From assembly GCA_031261125.1 (NCBI GenBank), contig JAISJZ010000015.1, positions 1-11,298 of the forward strand: DNA of 11,298 bases. Reading direction: 5' to 3'. The notes under the pieces were generated by a model. The model had not been told where the DNA came from. It searched no databases and worked only from the letters and a program-made list of their open reading frames with translations. The stretch is from Planctomycetaceae bacterium (GTDB taxonomy: Bacteria; Planctomycetota; Planctomycetia; Pirellulales; Thermoguttaceae). Shown in pieces: positions 1 through 6,219 of the stretch. Position 1 is the stretch's first letter. Every line of letters begins with the position of its first letter. The translations under genes were made by a program, and so were the position numbers.

Positions 1-2
1 TG

Positions 3-1757
3 ATGCGGTTCCGCAGCGGCGGTGAAGTGATTGCCGTTGCCGCTCCGCTCGTTCACCGCAACGGTGTTGTACCGGATTTTACACTAAAAGAATCGACGGA
101 GAAATCAGTAAAATTGGAAGCCCCGGACTGCACATTGGAAATGCAGGTGAACGACAGCAGAATACGGTTTCTGGTTAACTGCGGCACAAGTGCTGCTGAC
201 ACGCTGAACATTCGGTTACTCGGCAACATACGGAACGGACTTTTGTCCGGTATCGAATTTCTCGGTCAAGGCGATGTCAGTTCTTCGCCGATTGATTTGG
301 AACCGCCGTTGAACGAACGCAGCAAGCCGAATCCGCAATGGCTGACAACGCCGCTGGCAATACTGGCAACGGACAAGGGAGCAATAATGCTTAAATGGAA
401 GAACGCGGAATTACAACCGGTATTTTCGTCTCCGAACCGGTTCGGCTTTACGGATGACCATTTGATGGTACTGAAAGGCAAAGACATTGACGCAATACTG
501 ATAATGGACGACGGCGCAGACGGAAATAAAAGTGATGATTCCCCGTCCGTTATCCATTATCAGTTAAAGCGTTATTTTACTCAACATCCTTTTCCCGACC
601 CGCCCTCCGCGCCGCGTTCTGCCGAAGAACAGCGGAAGTTGAACTTGCAGGCATTGGAAACGTTAAATAGTCCCGACGGTACCGGTTGGGGTTATGCTGT
701 TGAACCGGATTGGCAGCGGGAACCGTTCGCCGATTTTTTGTCAACGCAGCACCGGTTAACCGGTAAAGTGCCAGTGCCGAAAAAAATTGTTTCCGGCGGG
801 TCGGACATTGCCAACGATGCCGCGTATTTCATTACGAACCGCGTCGAAGAATGGCTCAAAGTCCGTAAAACGGCGGTGCAGTCCATTTTATCGTTGCGTC
901 AGCCGGACGGTTCATTTTTGCAGCGGTCGCGGTTTCCGAATATCGAAACGAAGGCAACGTCTTACGGCTTCACCGCAATCAGGGCGTTAGAGTTAATGGA
1001 GTTTGTCCGTTATACCGGCGATAAAGAGTTGCTGTCCGTTGTCGAAAAATCGTTGGACTATCTGAAACAGTGCGATGTCCCCCGCGGCGGATTTTACCGC
1101 GATTCCCCGCTGCACACGCCGGACTTGCAAACAGCAGCATCGCTGGTCTGGCTCTGCGTTTGGGCGTTTGAATTTACCGGCAAGAAAGAATACCTGGACG
1201 AAGCGGAACGTTTTGCCTATCTCGGCTTGCCGTTTGTTTATCTGGACGGCGGATTAAAATCCGCCGCTAACTATCTGACCGTTCCCAAACTCGGCGGAAC
1301 GGAACGCCGAAAGCCGCTCTGGTTCGGCGTTGCCAAACCGCAAACCGGTATCTTGTACGCATACGCCTTAAATCTGTTGTCGAAACATAATAAAAGTGTT
1401 GACTGGAAAAAAATTGCAACGGGAATTTTGTACGCCGCCGAAACATTGCAGTACGCATCCGGCGATTACGCCGGATGCCTGCCGGAACGGTACGATGCCG
1501 TCAAACAAGAACGGGAAAGTTGGAAAGTCAATCCGTGCGCTTTGGTATCGCTGCGGCTGGCGTTGGAAGGAAAACTCGATTCGCTGTCGGTGCTGGTTGA
1601 CGGCAAAGAGCGGTATGTTTCGCCGTATCCGCTACGTTTAACGCCGGACGGGGTCGAAGTGTTCGACATTCCTGATACGGTTCCGACGTTTCAGATTTTA
1701 CGCAACGGCAACCGCATTGAGTCCGTCAACGGCAGCGGGACGCAGTTATTGGAATAA
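3..1757 (+). CDS. Protein with C-terminal alpha/alpha-toroid-like domain, 5' end outside window
   Basis: The reading frame is open from the first base of the window, so the true start probably lies upstream; 584 residues are visible counting from the first ATG. Residues about 1-195 look beta-rich and match no family I can name. Residues about 205-530 have the repeating helix-hairpin pattern of alpha/alpha toroids (six-hairpin glycosidases, glycan lyases and terpenoid cyclases share this fold). Examples are RQPDGSF at 299-305, a GGFYRDSPLHTPD stretch near 362-374, and repeated 'xxYTGDKELLxxVEKSLDYL' and 'EFTGKKEYLDEAERF' helices. The last 55 residues look beta-like again. No catalytic set can be assigned, so a polysaccharide-active role is only a guess from the fold. 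No signal peptide can be judged because the N-terminus is missing. The stop codon is three bases from the stop of the convergent purA gene, leaving no room for a separate terminator. Confidence 0.8.
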   Translation: MRFRSGGEVIAVAAPLVHRNGVVPDFTLKESTEKSVKLEAPDCTLEMQVNDSRIRFLVNCGTSAADTLNIRLLGNIRNGLLSGIEFLGQGDVSSSPIDLEPPLNERSKPNPQWLTTPLAILATDKGAIMLKWKNAELQPVFSSPNRFGFTDDHLMVLKGKDIDAILIMDDGADGNKSDDSPSVIHYQLKRYFTQHPFPDPPSAPRSAEEQRKLNLQALETLNSPDGTGWGYAVEPDWQREPFADFLSTQHRLTGKVPVPKKIVSGGSDIANDAAYFITNRVEEWLKVRKTAVQSILSLRQPDGSFLQRSRFPNIETKATSYGFTAIRALELMEFVRYTGDKELLSVVEKSLDYLKQCDVPRGGFYRDSPLHTPDLQTAASLVWLCVWAFEFTGKKEYLDEAERFAYLGLPFVYLDGGLKSAANYLTVPKLGGTERRKPLWFGVAKPQTGILYAYALNLLSKHNKSVDWKKIATGILYAAETLQYASGDYAGCLPERYDAVKQERESWKVNPCALVSLRLALEGKLDSLSVLVDGKERYVSPYPLRLTPDGVEVFDIPDTVPTFQILRNGNRIESVNGSGTQLLE

Positions 1758-1760
1758 CGG

Positions 1761-3050
1761 CTAATTTACCAAAATCGTCTGCGTTCTGTCCGGTCCGACA
1801 GAAACGATTTCAACCGGTTTGCCGACCAGTTCGCTGATTCGCTTAACATAGTTCTGCGCATTGTCCGGCAAATCGGAATACCGGCGGACGCTGTCAATTT
1901 CTTCTTTCCAGCCCGGCAGCGTTTCATACACTGGTTCCGCCTTCCGCAAATCCTCAAACTGGCTGGGGAAATGTTTCACGGTTTGCCCGTCAATGTTGTA
2001 AGCGGTGCAGATTTTCAGTTCCTCAAAACTGCTCAACACATCAAGGAGCATTATCGACAGAACGTCAACGCCGCTTAACCGGGCGGAGTACCGGACGGCA
2101 ACGGCATCGAACCAGCCGCACCGCCGCGGACGTTTGGTAACGGTACCGTACTCATTGCCCCGGTCGCGGATTTTCTGTCCGATGCCATTATCCTGTTCCG
2201 TCGGACACGGACCGCCGCCGACGCGGGTCGTATAGGCCTTTACAATGCCGATGATTTTCTTCAAGAAGTGCGCCGGCACGCCGCTGCCGCTGCTGATACC
2301 GGTACCGCTGCTGTTGCTGCTTGTAACGTAGGGAAACGTTCCGTGGTCAATGTCCAGCAGCGAACCTTGCGCTCCTTCAAACAAAATTCGCTTGTCTGCA
2401 TCGACAGCGTTGAGCAGATAGTCCGTCGTATCGGCAACGAACGGACGCAACCGTTCGCCGTATGCGGTGAATTCGGTAAAAATTTCATCGGCGTTTAACG
2501 TCCCGCCGGCACCGTCAGCGGCTCTCAATCCCGCAAAAATTCTGTTTTTAACGCGGACGATGTTTTCGATTTTCGCCTTGAAATCCGGTTTGTAGAAGTC
2601 GCCGAGACGAACCGCCAAGGAACGCCCTGCCTTATCCTGATAACACGGACCGATGCCGCGTCCGGTAGTGCCGATGGATTCTCCGCCGCCGATGCTGTTG
2701 AAAATTTGGTCTTCCAATGCGTGCCAGGGGAAAATCACATTCGCCCGGTCGCTGATGAGCAGGTTTTTACCGATGGTGATTCCCTGTGCTGTCAGTCCGC
2801 CGATTTCTTCAAGAATGGACTTCGGATTCAGCACAACGCCGCCGGCGATGACGCATTGAACCTGCGGTCGGAAAATACCGCTGGGAACAAGCGACAACTT
2901 GTATTTTTTGCCGCCGAAGACAACGGTATGACCGGCGTTCGCCCCGCCTTGATAGCGGACAACGATGTCGTTCTGTTCCGTCAGCAGGTCAACGATTTTT
3001 CCTTTGGCTTCGTCTCCCCATTGGAGACCGATGATGGCAGTTCCCGGCAT
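1761..3050 (-). CDS. purA: Adenylosuccinate synthase
   Basis: This enzyme joins IMP and aspartate using GTP to make adenylosuccinate, the first step from IMP to AMP, in the cytoplasm. The 429 residues match the usual family length (about 430). Visible motifs are WGDEAKGK at 11-18 with catalytic Asp13, NAGHT with catalytic His41, GTTGRGIGP at 127-135 for IMP binding, EGAQGSLLDIDHGTFPYVTSSN at 225-246, TKRPRRCGW at 305-313 and the C-terminal GPDRTQTI. An ATG at 3050 places the first strand right before GLQWGDE as in homologues; the frame stays open 65 codons further upstream but runs through the promoter, so that extension is rejected. No Shine-Dalgarno site is visible. One oddity is that the guanine-recognition motif TKLD reads MLLD (334-337): the Asp is kept but the Lys is replaced by Leu. 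The gene is divergent from the SIS gene and convergent with the toroid-domain gene. Confidence 0.96.
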   Translation of the reverse strand: MPGTAIIGLQWGDEAKGKIVDLLTEQNDIVVRYQGGANAGHTVVFGGKKYKLSLVPSGIFRPQVQCVIAGGVVLNPKSILEEIGGLTAQGITIGKNLLISDRANVIFPWHALEDQIFNSIGGGESIGTTGRGIGPCYQDKAGRSLAVRLGDFYKPDFKAKIENIVRVKNRIFAGLRAADGAGGTLNADEIFTEFTAYGERLRPFVADTTDYLLNAVDADKRILFEGAQGSLLDIDHGTFPYVTSSNSSGTGISSGSGVPAHFLKKIIGIVKAYTTRVGGGPCPTEQDNGIGQKIRDRGNEYGTVTKRPRRCGWFDAVAVRYSARLSGVDVLSIMLLDVLSSFEELKICTAYNIDGQTVKHFPSQFEDLRKAEPVYETLPGWKEEIDSVRRYSDLPDNAQNYVKRISELVGKPVEIVSVGPDRTQTILVN

Positions 3051-3073
3051 TAGTAAGCAGGCAGTAGTTCGGA

Positions 3074-3088
3074 TGAGCCGCCGGCTCA
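3074..3088. repeat. Small palindrome in the purA leader
   Basis: Perfect 7-base inverted repeat, TGAGCCG and CGGCTCA around a single base. It falls inside the predicted purA 5' leader, between the inferred transcription start near 3100 and the ATG at 3050. It could be a protein-binding operator or a short RNA stem of six pairs with a three-base loop. No run of T follows on the purA strand, so a simple terminator is unlikely. Confidence 0.4.
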
Positions 3089-3106
3089 CCGGCGCATTTT
3101 CCCGTG

Positions 3107-3135
3107 ATTGTATCCGATAACTGCGGCGTTGACAA
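3107..3135 (-). promoter_or_regulatory. Sigma-70-type promoter for purA
   Basis: On the minus strand a -35 box TTGTCA (3135-3130) and a -10 box TACAAT (3112-3107) are separated by exactly 17 bases. Each matches the sigma-70 consensus in five of six positions. The predicted transcription start is near 3100, giving purA a leader of about 50 bases. It is divergent from the SIS gene promoter. Confidence 0.65.
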
Positions 3136-3149
3136 TACCGGTATTGCCA
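3130..3149. promoter_or_regulatory. 20-bp near-palindrome joining two divergent -35 boxes
   Basis: The central 14 bases (3133-3146, CAATACCGGTATTG) are a perfect palindrome, and the full 20 bases pair in all but one position pair. The left arm contains the purA -35 box and the right arm contains the SIS-gene -35 box, with the palindromic octamer TACCGGTA between them. A dimeric repressor or activator bound here would control both genes. Otherwise the symmetry may simply reflect two back-to-back -35 boxes. Confidence 0.5.
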
Positions 3150-3172
3150 GGACGGGGCAAATATGCTATACT
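3144..3172 (+). promoter_or_regulatory. Sigma-70-type promoter for the SIS and radical SAM genes
   Basis: A -35 box TTGCCA (3144-3149) and a -10 box TATACT (3167-3172) are separated by 17 bases, and each matches five of six consensus bases. The expected transcription start is near 3179. This rules out in-frame starts upstream of about 3179 for the SIS gene, including the TTG at 3108. Confidence 0.65.
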
Positions 3173-3218
3173 GCTGCCGGTGTTCCGGTTTTTCCTGTCC
3201 TTTTATTCCCTGTCCGCT

Positions 3219-3776
3219 GTGAAGCAGAAAATTAAGACCTATCACGAATTGTATATGGGTATCCTCGCCGGTATTGACGAGAGCGTACTAACGCAGGCGG
3301 CAACGCTGGTGCGGCAAACGTGGGCTGCCGATAAACAGATTTTCACGGCAGGCAACGGCGGCAGTGCGGCGTTGGCGGTGCATTTGGCGGCGGACTTCGG
3401 AAAAAATGCGGCTGGTCCGAAAGACAAACAGCCGCGGATTACGTCGCTTTGCACCAACACGTCAATGATAACTGCTTTGGGGAATGACTGCGGATACGAA
3501 AACATTTTTTCCTATCAACTGCGGAACTTCCTTAACGCCGGCGATTTGGTGATTCTCATTTCGTCGAGCGGTAATTCGCCGAACGTGATAAAAGCGGCGG
3601 AGTACGCCAAAGCAAATGAAGCGAAGGTTGTCGGGATGACCGGGTTCAGCGGCGGAAAACTGCGGGACTTGTCCGACATTTCGCTGCATATCCCGTGCAA
3701 TGTCTATGAATTAGTTGAAGATGCTCATTCGTTTTTCTGTCACGCCGTCGTTAGCGCGTGCAAGAGAGGTAACTGA
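3219..3776 (+). CDS. SIS-domain phosphosugar isomerase, GmhA-like
   Basis: A 185-residue cytoplasmic protein of the sugar isomerase (SIS) family, closest in pattern to GmhA (sedoheptulose-7-phosphate isomerase, about 190 residues). AGNGGSA at 44-50 and SSSGNS at 115-120 are the two phosphosugar-binding loops, and a C-terminal VEDAHSFFCH (169-175 region) replaces the catalytic QEIH..H segment of true GmhA. The Glu of the E. coli AEEL motif aligns with Asp here, and the Gln in the C-terminal motif aligns with Glu. Heptose substrate is therefore possible but not proven. The GTG start at 3219 was chosen because it gives a family-like N-terminus and lies downstream of the promoter; an ATG at 3255 (173 residues) is the alternative. 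Neither has a clear Shine-Dalgarno site. The stop codon is one base before the radical SAM start, which suggests a shared operon. Confidence 0.85.
   Translation: MKQKIKTYHELYMGILAGIDESVLTQAATLVRQTWAADKQIFTAGNGGSAALAVHLAADFGKNAAGPKDKQPRITSLCTNTSMITALGNDCGYENIFSYQLRNFLNAGDLVILISSSGNSPNVIKAAEYAKANEAKVVGMTGFSGGKLRDLSDISLHIPCNVYELVEDAHSFFCHAVVSACKRGN
3764..3769 (+). promoter_or_regulatory. Ribosome binding site of the radical SAM gene
   Basis: GAGAGG lies eight bases before the ATG at 3778, inside the last codons of the SIS gene. It supports the ATG at 3778 over the longer in-frame start at 3715, which would overlap the SIS gene by 62 bases. Confidence 0.6.
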
Positions 3777-3777
3777 T

Positions 3778-5883
3778 ATGCCGAAAAAACTCGAAATCGT
3801 TTATGTTGTCCCTTCCCGCTACGATGATGACGGTTATGCCGTCCGCTGGCGGAAAGGCGTGGTGCCGTCCAATTCGCTGGCTGTGCTGAAAGCGTTAACA
3901 CAGCACGTTGCGCCGCTGACGTGTTACGATGACAACGTTGAGGCGGTTCCGTTCAGGAAAATTGCCGCCCGCAACCGCAAACCTAATGTAAAAGTTGTCG
4001 TCGGCATCGTCGGTGTTCAGTCCAATCAATTTATGCGGGCTTCGGATATTGCGCTGAAATTCCGCTCCCTCGGCGTTGATGTCCTTATCGGCGGCTTTCA
4101 CGTTACCGGTGTTCTCGCGTTGTTCGACCAGCCGTCGCCGGAGTTGCAACTCTTATTGGATAAAGGAGTTACGCTTGTCGCCGGCGAATCGGAAACGCCC
4201 GGCGTTCTCGAACAGGTTTTTGACGATGCCCGGAACGATAAACTCCAGCCGATATACCGCTTCCCGAAGGCACCGGATATTTCCGATGCACCGCTTCCGC
4301 AAGCCGACCCGCGGTACGTTGACAAGTTCGGCGCGCGCTGGGCAACGATTGACTCGTCCCGCGGCTGTCCCTACGGCTGTACGTTTTGTACCGTCATTAA
4401 CATTCAGGGACGCAAAATGCGGTGCCGGAGTGCCGAAAGGGTTCTCGAAACCGTGAAAGGCAATGCCGCTAAGGGTGTGGATAATTTCTTCTTCACGGAC
4501 GATAACTTCGCCCGGTCAGCCCATTGGGAAGCCATTTTCGACGGACTGATTGAAATGAAGGAGAATGTCGGTTTTATGATGCAAATCGACACGCAAGCGG
4601 CGAAAATTCCGCACTTCATCGACAAGGCGAAACGGGCGGGCTGCCGGATGGTGTTTGTCGGAATGGAAAGCGTCAATCCCGAAAACATTGCGGCGGCGGG
4701 AAAATCGCAAAACCACGTTGACCAGTACCGGGATATGGTGCAAACGTGGCAGCAGGCGGGCGTGATTGTTCACGTCGGCTATATTATCGGTTTTCCGAAC
4801 GACACGCTGGAAAGTGTCCGGCGGGATGTCGTGTTCCTGCGCGACCACGTCGGCGTTGACCTGGTATCGTTCTTTATGATGGTTCCGCTGCCCGGTTCGG
4901 TGGACCATAAAAATATGCTTGAACGCGGCGAATGGATTGACCCCGATTTGAACAAGTATGATTCATTTCACGAAACGTTCAAACATCCGCGGATGAAAGA
5001 AGGCGAATGGAAAGCGGCGGCACAACTGGCGTACAGCGAATTTTATACAAAGGAACACTGCGCAACGATTCTCCGCCGGTTGCCGAAGGAACACTACTGG
5101 CTGATGTTCTGGAACCTGATTTGGTACCGGTACAGCGGCGTGTTGTCCGGCACGCATCCGATGATGACCGGTTTTTTCCGCAAGAAGAACCGCCTCGACC
5201 GCCGACCGGGAATGCCCGTTGAAAATCCGTTCCGCTTCGGCTGGCGTTGGTTGAAGGACTTTGTGCTTGACAGTGCGTCGTATATCAAACTCTTTTTTGA
5301 ATTTCAGGAGATTTGGTTTGCAACGAGGCACAAATCAACGCCGCACAAAGCAGCGGTCTCAACCGTCAAAGAGGGGAAGCAGCAGACCGTTTGGAATTCG
5401 CTCGCTGCGCTGCAAGCGAACTGGAATACCGTGCAGCGGCAAGTGGCGGAGTATTGCTGGATAGGCAAGTACGAAGACGCAAAGAACGAATTGAAAGCGG
5501 TGCTATCCGCAACGGCGCAGAAGTTGCGCCATTTAGCCGTGCCGCTTGCCGGCGGGCGGAAAAAACGGGAGGCGGAACGAGTTGCCGAACAACTCGAATC
5601 GTGCGTTATCGAATTGGAGACGGCAAAGGCGGAACCGTTAACGTTATTCAAAGCGGAGCAAACCGTTCGTGAAACGGTGCTTACCCGGTACGAAGAGTTA
5701 GCGAGCAAGGGGGTACGGATGCGGCGGAAGGTTAATCTTTGGCGGCGCAGTATGTTGAGCAATTTGAGGAAGGGCAGGGTCGTCCGCTGCGGTTTACATT
5801 CGTCCCGCGGTCTTTGGCTTTTCTGGATTGATACTTATCTGTCGTTGCGGTTCTCGATTGCGGCGATGAGAAAAGAGTTATGA
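3778..5883 (+). CDS. B12-binding-fold radical SAM protein
   Basis: A 701-residue protein with the layout of cobalamin-dependent radical SAM enzymes. Residues about 1-160 resemble the B12-binding Rossmann fold (VKVVVGIVGVQSN near 71-83, DVLIGGFHVTG at 101-111), but the classical DxHxxG cobalamin-ligand motif is absent. SRGCPYGCTFC at 194-204 supplies the [4Fe-4S]-binding cysteines C197, C201 and C204. The barrel continues through FFFTDDNF (237-244), VFVGMESVNP (292-301) and GYIIGFPNDT (334-343). About 250 further residues follow, tryptophan-rich near 440-515 and then helical and charged, possibly coiled coil, at about 540-650. A short hydrophobic stretch lies near 678-696. The substrate is unknown; family members include methyltransferases and lipid- or glycan-modifying enzymes. 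Coupling to the SIS gene suggests action on a sugar- or lipid-linked product, by inference only. Confidence 0.88.
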   Translation: MPKKLEIVYVVPSRYDDDGYAVRWRKGVVPSNSLAVLKALTQHVAPLTCYDDNVEAVPFRKIAARNRKPNVKVVVGIVGVQSNQFMRASDIALKFRSLGVDVLIGGFHVTGVLALFDQPSPELQLLLDKGVTLVAGESETPGVLEQVFDDARNDKLQPIYRFPKAPDISDAPLPQADPRYVDKFGARWATIDSSRGCPYGCTFCTVINIQGRKMRCRSAERVLETVKGNAAKGVDNFFFTDDNFARSAHWEAIFDGLIEMKENVGFMMQIDTQAAKIPHFIDKAKRAGCRMVFVGMESVNPENIAAAGKSQNHVDQYRDMVQTWQQAGVIVHVGYIIGFPNDTLESVRRDVVFLRDHVGVDLVSFFMMVPLPGSVDHKNMLERGEWIDPDLNKYDSFHETFKHPRMKEGEWKAAAQLAYSEFYTKEHCATILRRLPKEHYWLMFWNLIWYRYSGVLSGTHPMMTGFFRKKNRLDRRPGMPVENPFRFGWRWLKDFVLDSASYIKLFFEFQEIWFATRHKSTPHKAAVSTVKEGKQQTVWNSLAALQANWNTVQRQVAEYCWIGKYEDAKNELKAVLSATAQKLRHLAVPLAGGRKKREAERVAEQLESCVIELETAKAEPLTLFKAEQTVRETVLTRYEELASKGVRMRRKVNLWRRSMLSNLRKGRVVRCGLHSSRGLWLFWIDTYLSLRFSIAAMRKEL

Positions 5884-5909
5884 CTTAATAAACATAAGCA
5901 TCGTGCGTA

Positions 5910-5940
5910 AGCGAAGTATCAAACGTTGACATACTTCGCT
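5910..5940 (+). terminator. Candidate stem-loop terminator after the radical SAM gene
   Basis: Perfect 10-base inverted repeat (AGCGAAGTAT and ATACTTCGCT) with an 11-base loop, starting 27 bases after the radical SAM stop codon. No T-run follows, so intrinsic termination would be weak. It may instead be an mRNA 3' stabiliser or a regulator site for the downstream promoter. Confidence 0.4.
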
Positions 5941-5943
5941 GTG

Positions 5944-6001
5944 TTGCAAAATGATACACCGCCGAAGCGGCGTTGCAAAATGATGTACTTTTGCAAAATA
6001 A
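5944..6001 (+). repeat. Three TTGCAAAAT direct repeats, possible upstream activator sites
   Basis: TTGCAAAATGAT occurs at 5944-5955 and 5973-5984, and TTGCAAAATAA at 5991-6001. The core TTGCAA is self-complementary, and the third copy extends to a 10-base palindrome, TTTTGCAAAA (5989-5998). A small hairpin, CGCCG-aag-CGGCG (5960-5972), separates copies one and two. ACACCG follows the first and third copies at similar distances. The repeats lie about 160-215 bases before the predicted start of the sigma-54 promoter, the usual distance for enhancer sites of sigma-54 activators. The intergenic stretch 5884-6219 holds no convincing gene. Confidence 0.5.
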
Positions 6002-6133
6002 CACACCGAAACGATACAAATTTATTCCATCTTATTCTATGTGTTTGTGTGAACGGGCTGCGGATGAGACGCTCAAGTCCGGCAAACGCGGAATTTACAG
6101 GGCTTTAAGAAAAAAATTCTTTTTATTTCTTGT

Positions 6134-6149
6134 TGGCACGGTGATTGCA
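6134..6149 (+). promoter_or_regulatory. Sigma-54 (RpoN) promoter of the PEP-CTERM gene
   Basis: TGGCACG (6134-6140), four bases, then TTGCA (6145-6149) matches the sigma-54 consensus TGGCACG-N4-TTGCW at every position. GG (6135-6136) and GC (6147-6148) are separated by the required 10 bases. The predicted transcription start is near 6159-6160, leaving a 60-base leader before the ATG at 6220. PEP-CTERM genes are known to be associated with the PrsK/PrsR two-component system, whose response regulator is of the sigma-54-activator type, so the promoter type fits the gene. Confidence 0.75.
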
Positions 6150-6162
6150 GGTATAGGTATTG

Positions 6163-6177
6163 CCCGCACAGTGCGGG
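6163..6177 (+). repeat. Palindrome at the start of the PEP-CTERM leader
   Basis: Perfect 7-base arms CCCGCAC and GTGCGGG around one base. On RNA this makes a GC-rich stem of six pairs with a three-base loop, starting three or four bases after the predicted sigma-54 transcription start. It could protect the 5' end of the mRNA, or act as an operator on DNA. Confidence 0.5.
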
Positions 6178-6207
6178 TTGCGGAAAATTCCGAATCCCCT
6201 TACAATC

Positions 6208-6212
6208 AGGAG
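6208..6212 (+). promoter_or_regulatory. Ribosome binding site fixing the ATG at 6220
   Basis: AGGAG lies seven bases before the ATG at 6220. It is one of the best Shine-Dalgarno sites in the window, and it makes this ATG the natural start even though it is out of frame with the body of the PEP-CTERM gene. The in-frame TTG at 6239 has no such site. Confidence 0.75.
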
Positions 6213-6219
6213 AAACATT

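Noticed and set aside
1745..1758. GTTAT-tgga-ATAAC hairpin at the end of the toroid-domain gene as a terminator
   Set aside because: Only five AT-rich pairs and no T-run; too weak to call.
2706..3053. Plus-strand open frame of 115 codons opposite purA
   Set aside because: Antisense to the conserved N-terminal part of PurA; no plausible start signal.
3108..3218. Longer SIS protein starting at TTG 3108
   Set aside because: This start lies upstream of the predicted promoter -35 box and adds residues unlike the family.
3051..3245. 65-codon N-terminal extension of purA
   Set aside because: It would run through both divergent promoters and places odd sequence before the conserved start of PurA.
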